Source of the DNA: Galeruca laticollis
Taxonomy: Eukaryota; Arthropoda; Insecta; Coleoptera; Chrysomelidae
Length of the DNA: 64,000 bases
Assembly (NCBI GenBank): GCA_963921935.1
Contig: OY998180.1
Coordinates: 196,519,044-196,583,043, forward strand
Direction: 5' to 3'
Both the position numbers and the translations under genes were made by a program. Positions 9,266-19,220 of this stretch are shown here, piece by piece. How positions within the stretch are numbered: position 1 is the first letter of the stretch; the number at the start of each line of letters is the position of its first letter. The notes under the pieces are model-generated. The model had not been told where the DNA came from and searched no databases. It was given only the letters and a program-made list of their open reading frames with translations.

Positions 9266-12200
9266 CTCTTATGATTGGCAATATACATATTTCCCACAAG
9301 ACATATATCGTAAGCATTCAAAAGAAGAGGTGTAGAAAACAGCATACACCTAAAAAATATATATTAAATTTGATCATAATACCAATACGAAAATGGATGA
9401 CCAATAATACAGAAGAACTCAGAATCACAATGGAAAACTTTCTCTGGAAAGAGAATTAGGTACATATAAAGACAACAGTAGAAAATGCAGTAAAGTTAGG
9501 AGAACTTGCCCAGCAGACTGGCCTACCAAGAGGAGAAAAAAAATGAACAAACAAAAATTGAGATTTATAAAAAAACAATGACTGGTCATACAGGATGATA
9601 TGTGACAGAAAGATAAAGTACAAAAAAAAATCCGAACGAAGGCAAAATAAGAAAAGGAGAAGGGGAATAGGGTGAAAATTGGGTATAGAAAAATATACAT
9701 AGAATCAAAACACTGGAGACGGAACAAGGAATATTACCCAAAAAGGCAGTAGGGCAAAGCACAAATAGGAGGGCGAATTACAGGAAATTGAACCAAGCAA
9801 TGAAAAAGGAAACGAAAATGGAATCAGCCAACAAGGAAAAAAAGCAATATTAAAAAGGAAACGAAAATGGAATCAGCCAACAAGGAAAAAAAGCAATATT
9901 AAAAATAGGAACATGGAATGTAAGACGTACGTACGCTGGAGCACTGAAAATTTTAACACAGAAAATAGACAAATGAAATTAATATCTCAGCAATTCAAGA
10001 AACAAAACATTCTTCAGTACTGGAGGAGCAACAAGAACTTTGAGAACAGGCTTTATGATAGCAAGACAACAATGCAAGGAGTGAAAAGATTTAAAGCAGT
10101 ATCAGAGCGAATGTGTTACTTGCAAATTAAATCAAAGAAAATATGAGCATACTAAACATACACACACCAACCGAAGTGGAAGATTATGTCAAGTAAAAAT
10201 ATTACAAGAAAACACACACAATGAAACAAATTATAATGGAAAATTACTGGTTAATTTTGCAACCAAGATGGGGCTCGTTATTGCCAGCACAAAGTTTGAA
10301 CACAAATAAATCTACAAAGGAACCTCTAGTTAGTGCCAAATGGGAAGTACTCCAATCCAATCGACTATTTCCTGATACAAAAACAATCAATGAAAAGAGT
10401 AGAAAACATGAGAACCTATAGAGGAGCTGATACATACAGCATCCACTTTTTAATAGTCGCGAAAATAATACAAAAGCTGATAAAATATGGCGGAGTCGCA
10501 CTAAAGATAAAGATCTACCATTTGACATTGAATATATGGGAACAAGAGACAATGCCAGAAGCGTGGGAAACAGTATTACCGTTACCAATTTACAAGAAAT
10601 GTAAAAAGGATGAATGCAGAAACTATAGAGGGATCATGCTACTGGACAGTGTATAAAATAATGGCCAAGACCACAGAGAAAAGGTTAAAGGAATATGGAG
10701 AAAACTAGATCAGAGATTATCAATGCGGATTCAGATCTGGAAGATCAGACATGGATCATATTTTTACTCCGAAGCAAACGCAAAGAATGGGGTACAAATA
10801 TGATCTGCCAATCTATGCCATTTTTGTAGACCTCCAAAGTGCGTAAGACACGGCAAATAGAAATTCTTTAGATGGTATTATGAATGATCTAAACATCCCT
10901 AAAAAACTGTAAGTCTCACCAAAAATGACACTCGAACTAATATCAAGGCGAGCCAAAACTTATCAGAAAGCTTGGAGACCAAGACAGGATTAAACTAAGG
11001 AGATCCATTATCCACCGCCCTGGTTAACATTGAATTAGAATGGATAGTATGCAAAACCAGTATAAACAGGGCAGGGACATTAAAAACTAAGGCAAAACAC
11101 ATTTACTCGCATACACGGACAATGTAGTACTGCTGTCAACTATAGAAAACGAACTGAAAAGAATATGCAGAGCTTTCATAACAATAGCAGAGATAGTGAA
11201 TCTGTGAGTCACTGAAGACAAATCTAAACTACACTGGCGAAAGGAAATAAACTGGTAGGAGCATTAAACAAGATAATAAGTTCAAGGAAGATCTCCAGAA
11301 TGACAAAGCTACATCTGTACAAAACAGTAATAAAATTCAACAGTCATCTACAGAAGCGAAACGTGGATACTTAACAAAAGAGAGGAAGAGAAATTAGATG
11401 TATGGGAAAGAAAAATACTTAGGATATTGGGAGAAAGAGAGGGAGAAGGATGGCGAATAAGAATGAATAACGAAATACAGAATTTATTTGGAGAAGCAGG
11501 ACTGAGTAAAATGAGATCCAAAAGAATAGGGTGGCTGGGGCACATATAGAGAATGACTTCAGAATGACAAAAAAAATGATGGAGATAGAGCACATTTCCC
11601 GGTAGAAAATGAGTATTTTATGGAAATTTTTGTATACCATGACATTAAAACATTTTTGTATTATACACTTACCGGAAACTATCTTCTTTAATGTGTGGAT
11701 CAACGTTACTAACAAGGCAATTTTCATTTAAAAATTTGTTCTGCAATGCAATTATATAATCAGCATATTTTCGAAGGTTAAATTCCAAATATAAGTGCAA
11801 TCCTTCATTATCTTTCACAGTGTTTGCATATAATCTTAACTGCAAAAAACCCTGCACTGCTTCAATGTAAGCTAGGCCAATTTTATGATTTTTCAAAAGC
11901 TGCGAACTTTGAATAAAGCTTCTACAACTGGCTTCATAGCGATTTTCCATGGAATGGGTTGGTGGTGCAAGTTGTAAGTAGCTATGGTTTATAAGCTGCT
12001 CAATAGTTGGCCTACCTTCTCTGTCATAATTCAACAAAGATTTGAGTAAATTGATGCATTCGGGAGAATATCCATCATAGTATTCATACTAAAAATACAT
12101 TTAATTATATCAAACTTAATGCTTAGTTAATTGTATATTCATATATTTTAAATGTTAGTAAAAGAATTGCAGTGTTTATTCACGTCAATATTACAGAAGC

Positions 12201-15200
12201 TCAAGATGTTTTGTAATGCAAAACGTTAATAAAAATTTATTTAACAATGACCAACGAAATATATCAAACATATTTGTTTTTAAAAAAATATAGATTTAAT
12301 TTAAATTATTTATTATTAAACATGCTTACGGTTATTTCCACTTTTCTTCTTAAGAGATTTAAATAGTCGGGATATAATTCTTTTTGAATAGGTTTTCGGT
12401 CATATATCAGTTCATATATGACTACACCAGCTGAAAACAAATCAGATCTGGTGTCGTATGGTAAATTAAAATGCAGCTCAGGTGCCATGTATGAGAATGT
12501 CCCTGAATGTTTAATCAAGCGTTTTGATCCCATAATAATTTCTGACAACCTACATAAAATTGAATTGGTAAATATAGATACTTTGAAAACAATTGAAGAA
12601 ATATTCAAACAATTTTACAAAATAACTTACCCAAAGTCAGATAATTTAATCACCATATCTGGGTCGGTTTTTTCAACCAAAATATTCTCCGGCTTGATAT
12701 CACCATGCATTATGCTTAAGGAATGTATGTAAATCAGGGCACTCATAAGTTGTTTTATTACACTTTGTAGTTGCTGCGGGGTAAGTTTTATTCTGTCTGG
12801 CATATAATTCCGTAAAGTTCCCTTTGGGATAAATTCCACTGCAAGGTATGCACTCCTTAAAAAAATAAATTGGAAATTTCAGTATCGTTTACTCTCAATA
12901 TAAAAATGAAAATTAATTACCATGAAAAAACTAAAGAATAAAGTTTTTATGTTAATTATGAATATTTAAGTCTTTTAGCTCCAACTAGGGATGAAACAAT
13001 AGCACTGACGTTTCGATACTTTTACTAAATACAGTATTAGATGTAAAGTATCGATCAATTTTGTAAAATTTAGAATAAATAGAAACAGTAACAAGTATTG
13101 ATATTCTTTATTATCGAGTCATAGAGTTATATGAACTAGACAAACAAGCTTGCCAACTACACAAAACCAAGACTAGGATGCATACAATAGTATATTACGT
13201 AACGTGTGTTGTAAGAAGCATTTTACGCACGAACGGAAAAGTTACGCACTCGCCGCTACGCGGCTTCGTGCCTAAAATGCGTTACAACATGAGTTACGTA
13301 CTATATTTTACCTACGACCTACTTGTTAAGAGATTTAAAGTACAAATATAAACGTGTATCCTCGATGCCCAGCCAAATTTTATAAAAGTCGCTCCTCCAT
13401 GCCCAGCCAAGCATCTTAGAAGTTCACCCTCAATGCCCAGCCAAGTTTCGTAAAAGTCCATCCTAAGTAGTATTTATTTTTATTAAAAATGTATGTAGAA
13501 TTACCGGAATTGCATAAAATAGCGTATACACCTCTCGACTTAAGTGACATTAATCCCTTAGGTGGATTACTTCCCTCCGGAATCAAACACCACCTGCGGG
13601 ATTAAATGGGCCACTTTAGTCGCTTGGTGTATAATATAGTAGTGTTTACTAATATGAGATACATTCGAACAGCTAAAAGATTCTCATTGAATGAAACAGA
13701 ACCAATTATCATATAATTCCAAATAACTCTTAGTATTAAATGCAATCTCATATCTAATAAATGTTATCTACTATTTATATATAGAATAAAATTCAACTCA
13801 AATATCTAAGTAATACATTTTGAATAAAATGGCTACGTCTATTGACAGTTGCTAAGTGGTTGCTATGGAAGCCGTGCGATTTACTTTACAGCCGTGCGTT
13901 TTGTTTTACCGTGCGTAATAGACGTCTTACATTGATTGCCGACTGTGTGTTTTTGACTACTTACAGGGGTGGTCGTAGGTAAAAATATTTTTTTATTAAT
14001 ACGTTGAAATGAAATCATTACTAGTGCTGGCAAAAATCAGAAAAAACTGAAACCGGTTAACTGAATAGTAACTAAAATCGACAACTCTAAAACCAGTTAT
14101 CCGTATAACCAGTCATCCAAATATTCGGCAATCCGAATAACTGATTAAGTGAATAATTGGTTAATGGAATATCCAGTTAGCCGAATAACCAGTTTCTAAA
14201 TAACGGGTTATTAATAACCGGTAATCAGTCATCCGAATAACCGCTTTTCCCAATAACGGTCAAAACAGAATATCTGAAAATTTAAGAAACTATTTGTAAA
14301 TTTTAAAATTACTAAGGCGGATATCCGAATAATCCTATTCGGAAAACCGGTTAATCGAGTATTCAAAAATCCAATTTCAATTGCTAGCACTAATCATTAC
14401 ACTGGCATCCCGACATGAGTACATTTGACCGATACTTACTTGATACGTAGTTTCAAAGTATCGATACAAAACGCATTTGATATCAGATGGAATGTATTGA
14501 GTAACTACTTGTATCGTTTCATTCCTAGTTCCAATAAATGAAATGAAAAGTATCGAGAAAATAGAATTTTCAAAACTATTTTTCAATTCATTAAAAACAC
14601 TGTTGTAAAAAATAAGTACTTACGACTTGGTCATTTCACATGCAATAAATTTAATTATATTAACATGTTCTGTAATATTCAAAAAGGCCATTTCAGAAGC
14701 TATACGGAACATTGTAGACAGAATATTTTTTTTCATTTTGTAAGATTTAATTGCTACCTTAGTTTTGGTTGCCTGAAATCAATACACCATAAACATAAAG
14801 CTTTACTTGGTACTTGGAGAAGCTAGTATTACTTATACATTATTAGAATAATAATTCGTCGCCTTAATGCAGAACTATTTCAAGTCCAAATAGTGAGAAT
14901 TTTCGTTTTTAATACTAAATAACGCTATGTGCCCATCTCTATAGCGTGTAGAACTATTTTAGTATTGAAATATTGGATCTCCGTCAGTCGTATATTGTTT
15001 GATGCAGAAGTAAGCTATGTGCTAGATGCATTCTATGTGAAAACGAATAGGTAGAGTTAGAATTAGGGATGTACCGGATCGAGTATTTGTCCGGTCCGGC
15101 CGGTAGCCGAACCGGACCGCCGGAATTCCGACCGGATCGGGATTTATATGGAAATACTTCAAATTCCTGCAGCTTAACGATATATTACATGTTCTTCTCA

Positions 15201-18200
15201 AAGAACCGTATCACATATGATTAGTTGTGCCTGCCGAAGTGTAACTCATTTCCATCACTCTTCTTTAGCATGCAGCTAATTAAGTGGAATACAACAAGAG
15301 TTGCATATGGACCAGATGTACAAACGCGGTGCAACTCCACTTTCTACATGTTAGAGAGGTTACTTGATTTGAAACGTATAACTATTTATTACACTGAAAA
15401 TAGCCCTATAAAGTCTATAAACAATTTAACCAATAATCAGTGGGATCTGTTACAATCTGTCCTTGAATTATTTAGACCTTTTGAAGAGATAACGAAACTG
15501 ATTAGCAGCAGTTATTTCAGAAGTAATTCCAACAATTGCTGTATTGAAGCGCTACTCTTTGCCCGATAAAATAGAACAGTTATATGGTGTTGGATTTATG
15601 AAAGATAGTCTCATTACAGGAATGAATCAAAGGTTCTCCGCTGTGGAGTCCAAGGACTTCTTTACCATATCGACTATTTTAGATCCCATATATGAAGTGT
15701 ACTTTTTTTCGAGTCAGACTATAGTTGAAGATATAAAAAACAAACTTGTGAGTAAAATTACAGAAATTAATATGAGCAACACCGATGAATCCGAATCTGA
15801 AATACAAAAAGATGATAATGCTACTGTGGTTATTAGCGAAGACGATGATAAAGAACCATTAGCAGCTATACAAAAGAGAACGAGGATAACATATGAAAAA
15901 AATTATACTTAAACAAGTTCATCTTTTACGCTGTGGAAGTGCTACGATAACTTTGTTCCACCTTCGACACCTCTAGACCGGATCGGCCGAATTTAGTGGT
16001 ACCGCCGGAATTCCGGTACATCCCTAGTTAGAATATCTCTGATCGGAGCAATAGGACTTACAATTCATAAATATTGGACACAGAATAGTTCTGTAGTACA
16101 TTTAGTATACACTTGACAATGTTACAAAGCAGATCTGCGAAAATATTAAAATTTCTTGAAAACAGACTTCTTAGCGATTCCAGTGTTAAAGGTGAGATAC
16201 TGATTAATAATAATAATAATTTGACTATACAATTATATAAGACAGGTTAGGACTGTCTCTTGTTAAAATCAGTATTAATAATCTTGGTTTTAAATTCTCT
16301 TTGATTCGTGGCAAAGTACTCTCTAGTAATAATTTTTGTTCATTGATGTGTTGTATTCTTTTGATGGCGATTTAAATTAAGTAAGCTGATAATAAGTAAA
16401 GTGATAAACAGATACATTTCTACTACCTATATTTGTACGGTTACTCATTTTTAGGTAATGTGGTTTCCACAAGTATATGCCAAGAACTCAAGAGCCAATA
16501 ATGGTCAAGATATTATTTCAATGTCCATGAACTTGCAACCGCCATCAAGCTTACGTTCGTTTGAGTCATCGACCTATGCTGGGAGTCAACACTTTTTCCA
16601 CAATATGCAAACTCTGAGAAGTTTTGAGATATTTTTCAAAAGTCTGAAATGGTAGATGATTCAGTGGAATTACAACGAGAGTCCACAAGTAATTTATATG
16701 AAGATCTCGATATTTCTTCTTCCGACACAGATCCGTTTGCTACAGATCACGGCAGTGAAGACCTTGACTATGAACCTCCAGCATCCAATAGATCTACTGA
16801 TAAGGAAAACGTGCCCGAAGACGACGAAGAAACTAACTTGCAACAAGACAACGATGAAACTACCGTTACGAAGCCGAGAACAAGAAAAAGGTATATTAAC
16901 AGTTGGAGGAGGAATTTTATTAAACACTCTCGAAACAGAGGAGAGGCGTACATCAACTGGAAAGGAAAACAGCAGCCCAAAAAAGTATTAAAACCATCAT
17001 ACGAAAACTGCAAAAAGAAGTGTAAAAATAAGTTTAGAGAAGAGCAACGGAACTCTATATTCAAGAGTTTTTGGGGATTATTCGATATTAACAGAAAAAG
17101 AGATTACATTTGAAAGTATGTAGTTAAAGAACAAAAACAACGAACCCGTCAAAAAAATCATGGTACAAAGTACACGAAACTTTACGTATAAATATTTTTT
17201 GGCACAAGACGGCAGTAACATTGAAGTCTGCAAAATATTCTTTTTAAACACCCTTAATATAAGTGGACAAATGGTAGAAACCGTTTTCAACAAAATGAGA
17301 AGTTCGGGAATAGTATATAGAGGATGGAAGGGGAAAGACATGTAACAACTCGAAGTTGAATGGTGAAGTCAAAACATTGTCAGAGATCACATGAAGTCAT
17401 TTCAGACTGTAGACAGTCACTACTGCCGAAAGACAAGTGACAGAAAATATCTTCCACAAACATTGAATATTACAAGAATGTACACATTGTATCATGAACA
17501 TTGTAATGAGATCAATATATCTGAAGTAGCTACAGAAAGTATTTATAGACATATTTTTAGTTAAGAATTTAACCTCTCATTTTTTAAGCCAAAAAAAGAT
17601 TTATGCGACATATGTCACAAATACGAAAGTTCTTCAAAAGAAGACCGCCTTACTAAGAAGGTGGGGTACAAGCAACATATTAAAAATAAAGAATTGGCTC
17701 GGGAACTAAAGAAAACTGACAAAGATATGGCATCTCAAAACTCCAAAATGTGCGTTGTTTTTGATTTGCAAAAGATACTGCCGGTGCCAAAATCCGATGT
17801 TGGCTTAGCATATTACAAATTGAAACTGTTAGCCTATAATTTTACAGTTTTTAATTTAGGAACCAGTGCTCTATGTGGCACGAATGTATTGCTAAATAGG
17901 AAGTTGCCTTCTACAGTATGTTGAAATGCAAGTAAAAAAGGGGGGTCAAAACATTTTCATTTTTTTTCGATAACTGTGGGGGACAGAATCGAAACAAATA
18001 TCTTTTTTCACTATACAACCACTTAACTCGTACATATTCAATTTCAATTCGTCACATCTATTTAGAACGTGGTCATATGCAAAATGAGGGAGATTCTGTA
18101 CACAGTGTAATAGAAAGAGCTGCCAAAAATATACCTATTTATACTCCCGTTCAGTGGGTATCTATATTAAGATTAGCTAGGAGAACAAAACCGTATTAAG

Positions 18201-19220
18201 TGATTGAGTTGTCTCAAAACGAAGTATATCTCAAGACACTCCAGGAAAATAGTGCTATTAATTTTGATAAAGATGAAAATGGAGAAAAAGTACTCATTTC
18301 TTTAATGAAAATGGTCGAAGCCAATCCTGAACTACCCAATATCCTGCTATTTAAAACAAGCTACGACCAAGAGAATTTCAACAGAATAAACTTACTTCAA
18401 AGGGGAAGAAAAAAAATTGACAGTGGCAATACTGGAGGGCTTACTCGTCTTTACAAAAAACCAATACCACTCCAGAAATAAAATAGGATCGTCTTCAATT
18501 TCTTTGTGAAAAAGGTGTGATAAAATCCCAATATCATGAATTTTTTAGACGTTTGCCATATACTCTCAACAAACCTAAAGATTCCGACAGTGAATGAAAA
18601 TTGTATACTGCATTATGCCTCGTACACTATATTTTACAAAATGCTGTAAATGTGGGCTTTTTTATATTCTATATTTGAAAACTAATAGATTTATTCAAGT
18701 TTTACATTACTTTTTCATTTAACAAGTTTTAAGTGCGTATTTTTTTATAATAATTTAAATCATTTTGTAATAATAAAGCCAGTTTTCTAGTTATTGCACT
18801 ATATTTTATAAAATAGAACAATTCTAACTCCACAAAAATTAACTATCGAAACTCCTCACAAATGGAGATAAAATACTTAGTTTGTTTTACTATTGTATGT
18901 CCACTTTTTTTTTTATTTATGAACTATTCATTTAAAATCTACTACTATACTCTTACACACATGAATTTGAAGTTATAGTGATAATATTGCAAATTAAAAA
19001 TCTTCCTTTTATTTCCAAATGAAAATAAATGCTTCATGTTTTGTGACATACCTTAGTTCTGCATTAAGGCGACGAATTAGACTATAAAAAGAATATGTTT
19101 AAACCAACTTACAATTGATGTAGCTTTATAAACCTTAGCAAATGCTCCAGTACCGATTAATTCTCCAAGAGTAAAATCATTATTAATTTGTCTTAAAAGA
19201 CTAATATATTGTCCTGTCAT
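9166..19220 (-). CDS. Ulk3: Ulk3-like serine/threonine protein kinase with MIT domains (six exons, 3' end missing)
   Basis: Six exons join in phase to 406 codons: 19220-19113, 14772-14624, 12855-12631, 12549-12330, 12088-11673, 9265-9166. All five introns have GT-AG ends. The protein has a glycine loop (GELIGTGAFAKVY, residues 19-31), VAIK lysine (K45), a helix-C Glu (E63), HGD catalytic loop (136-138, Asp kept, the HRD Arg replaced by Gly), DFG (159-161) and APE (183-185). It then carries an MIT-type helical region (about 290-355) and the start of a second MIT with EPPGERRRLL. Human ULK3, a regulator of autophagy, Hedgehog signalling and the ESCRT-III abscission checkpoint, has this kinase-MIT-MIT order and an AEPPG-RRELL motif. 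The start codon lies right after a TAG acceptor-like site, so a noncoding upstream exon is likely. The last 40-60 residues are not found. The reading frame is intact. Confidence 0.85.
9806..9902 (+). repeat. 49-bp tandem duplication in the LINE
   Basis: Two adjacent near-identical units beginning AAAAAGGAAACGAAAATGG and ending AAAGCAATATT, in the LINE just before the endonuclease start. Probably a slippage duplication. Confidence 0.8.
9895..11580 (+). pseudogene. LINE endonuclease/reverse transcriptase, dead
   Basis: Pieces in several frames: IGTWNVRR (endonuclease strand 1); NYRGIMLLD and YQCGFRSGRS (RT finger, 10619-10740); YAIFVDLQSA near 10815-10850, where the first catalytic Asp block survives as FVDLQSA; SHTDNVVLLS near 11105-11135 in place of YADD; and LDVWERKILRILGE near 11395-11435. 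At least ten frame changes or stops separate them. Confidence 0.65.
11673..12088 (-). CDS. Ulk3: Ulk3-like kinase, coding exon 5 (end of kinase, first MIT)
   Basis: 416 bases, acceptor ATTTTTAG, donor CG|GTAAGT. The kinase domain closes with LLNYDREGRPTIEQLINH (the conserved Arg before helix I). Then follows a helical segment with GLAYIEAVQGFLQL and LRKYADYIIALQNKF, spaced as in an MIT domain, the ESCRT-III-binding module of ULK3. Confidence 0.8.
12330..12549 (-). CDS. Ulk3: Ulk3-like kinase, coding exon 4
   Basis: 220 bases, acceptor TTATGTAG, donor ACC|GTAAGC. Activation segment and C-lobe: SGTFSYMAPELHF with the APE motif, then YDTRSDLFSAGVVIYEL with the conserved Asp of helix F. Confidence 0.85.
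12631..12855 (-). CDS. Ulk3: Ulk3-like kinase, coding exon 3
   Basis: 225 bases, acceptor TTAAG, donor GG|GTAAGT. It encodes the hinge (YLAVEFIPKGTL), the catalytic loop HGDIKPEN and the metal-binding DFG, whose Gly codon is split by the next intron. The HGD in place of HRD is unusual, but ULK3-type kinases are known to vary here. Confidence 0.85.
13188..13988 (+). mobile_element. Hairpin-headed MITE, copy A
   Basis: An 800-base noncoding element, repeated inverted at 45590-46391. It starts with an imperfect palindrome of about 125 bases (arms AGTATATTACGTAACGTG and ...GTTACGTACTATA). The body after it is bounded by inverted TTTTACCTACGACC. Three spaced copies of a CTCGATGCCCAGCCAA-like motif occur at 13357-13450. 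It sits inside the hAT MITE. Confidence 0.75.
13357..13455 (+). repeat. Three tandem units with the CTCGATGCCCAGCC motif
   Basis: Units of about 35 bases each contain TCGATGCCCAGCCAA or a one- or two-base variant followed by a TTTATAAAAGTC-like tail. They lie in MITE copy A; the same array occurs inverted in copy B (46130-46225) and two clear copies in the element at 41948-42310. Confidence 0.75.
14022..14392. mobile_element. hAT-type MITE with perfect 8-base target duplication
   Basis: Ends TAGTGCTGGCAA and inverted TAGTGCTAGCAA, flanked on both sides by ATCATTAC (14014-14021, 14393-14400). The 371-base inside is a degenerate array of AACCGGTTA / ATAACCAGT words and has no ORF. Inserted in the larger hAT MITE. 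Confidence 0.9.
14624..14772 (-). CDS. Ulk3: Ulk3-like kinase, coding exon 2
   Basis: 149 bases, acceptor TTTCAG at 14778-14773, donor TC|GTAAGT. It encodes TKVAIKSYK with the ATP-anchoring Lys, the helix C Glu in IASEMAFL, and HVNIIKF, the usual strand after helix C. Confidence 0.85.
14854..14877 (+). repeat. Left TIR of the unclassified transposon
   Basis: 24 bases starting ATTCGTCGCCTTAATGCAG, exact inverted match to 19054-19077, preceded by TA at 14852-14853. Confidence 0.85.
15064..16026 (+). mobile_element. Deleted hAT element nested in the unclassified transposon
   Basis: Ends TAGGGATGTACCGG and, inverted, the same sequence, with perfect 8-base duplications GTTAGAAT (15056-15063, 16027-16034). 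GC-rich subterminal CCGGACCG/CGGAATTCCG words occur at both ends. Only part of a transposase is left. Confidence 0.9.
15225..15912 (+). pseudogene. hAT transposase fragment
   Basis: Two overlapping frames (15225-15569 and 15544-15912). The first reads TRCNSTFYMLERLLDL and LFRPFEEITKLIS, the second ISTILDPIYEVYFF; these equal the TRWNSTYYML, L-PFE--T and STLLDPRYK blocks of hAT transposases. The catalytic N-terminal Asp region, the C-terminal Glu and the dimerisation domain are absent, so it can be only a relic. Confidence 0.8.
16649..18600 (+). pseudogene. Transposase-like protein of an uncharacterised family
   Basis: The ATG at 16649 opens an acidic N-terminus (LDISSSDTDPFATDHGSEDL), then a basic RKRYINSWRRN box, YENCKKKCK and IFKSFW...RDYI (to 17113). 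Continuing in broken frames: VCKIFFLNTLNIS (17220), VRDHMKSF and SHYCRKTSD (about 17380-17430), MYTLYHEHC (17478), FNLSFFKPKKDLCDIC (17570), VVFDLQKILPVP (17755), YYKLKLLAYNFTV (17811), FDNCGGQNRNKYLF (17968), HIYLERGHMQNEGDSVHS (18051) and a C-terminal YDQENFNRINL region (18361). Asp in VFDLQ, Asp in FDNC and Glu/His after GH..NE are candidate DDE-type positions; that is inference. At least four breaks make it inactive. Confidence 0.6.
19054..19077 (-). repeat. Right TIR of the unclassified transposon
   Basis: Exact inverted match to 14854-14877, followed by TA at 19078-19079. It lies 35 bases from kinase exon 1. Confidence 0.85.
19113..19220 (-). CDS. Ulk3: Ulk3-like kinase, coding exon 1
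   Basis: 36 codons starting at ATG 19220 and containing the glycine-rich nucleotide-binding loop GTGAFAKVY. The donor is ATT|GTAAGT in phase 0. TTTTATTTGTAG sits directly before the ATG, so the exon probably starts at a splice acceptor. Only 33 bases of intron separate the donor from the TA flanking the transposon at 14854-19077. Confidence 0.85.

Larger units (their letters stand above)
9440..11612 (+). mobile_element. RTE-like LINE in kinase intron 5
   Basis: A degenerate non-LTR element, read left to right. An apurinic-type endonuclease start (GTWNVRR) is near 9908-9930, the RT palm with YQCGFRSGRS (about 10718-10740) and a broken GDPLS-type turn lie in the middle, and the C-terminal YKTVIK...ILGERE...RIGWLGHI run sits at 11310-11550. 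Endonuclease followed by RT without RNase H and this C-terminus are typical of RTE-type and related insect LINEs. Stops are dense. The exact ends were not found. Confidence 0.7.
12986..14527. mobile_element. hAT-type MITE carrying two further MITEs
   Basis: Ends TAGGGATGAAACAATA and (inverted) TAGGAATGAAACGATA, flanked by 8-base GCTCCAAC (12978-12985) and GTTCCAAT (14528-14535), 6 of 8 identical. It lies in intron 2 of the kinase gene. Removing the nested elements (13188-13988 and 14022-14392) leaves about 0.37 kb without coding potential, typical of a non-autonomous hAT. Confidence 0.7.
14854..19077 (+). mobile_element. Unclassified 4.2-kb TIR transposon in kinase intron 1
   Basis: Inverted repeats of 24 bases (14854-14877 and 19054-19077; core ATTCGTCGCCTTAATGCAG) are identical and flanked by TA on both sides. 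Between them lies a transposase-like pseudogene on the plus strand (16649-18600) and a separate hAT fragment (15064-16026). The protein family does not match the transposase superfamilies I know well. TIR identity suggests a fairly recent arrival, although the gene is broken. Confidence 0.75.

Noticed and set aside
11348..11727. Minus-strand ORFs next to kinase exon 5
   Set aside because: They run through the exon 5 donor into the antisense of the LINE; the splice site and phase explain the end of coding sequence.
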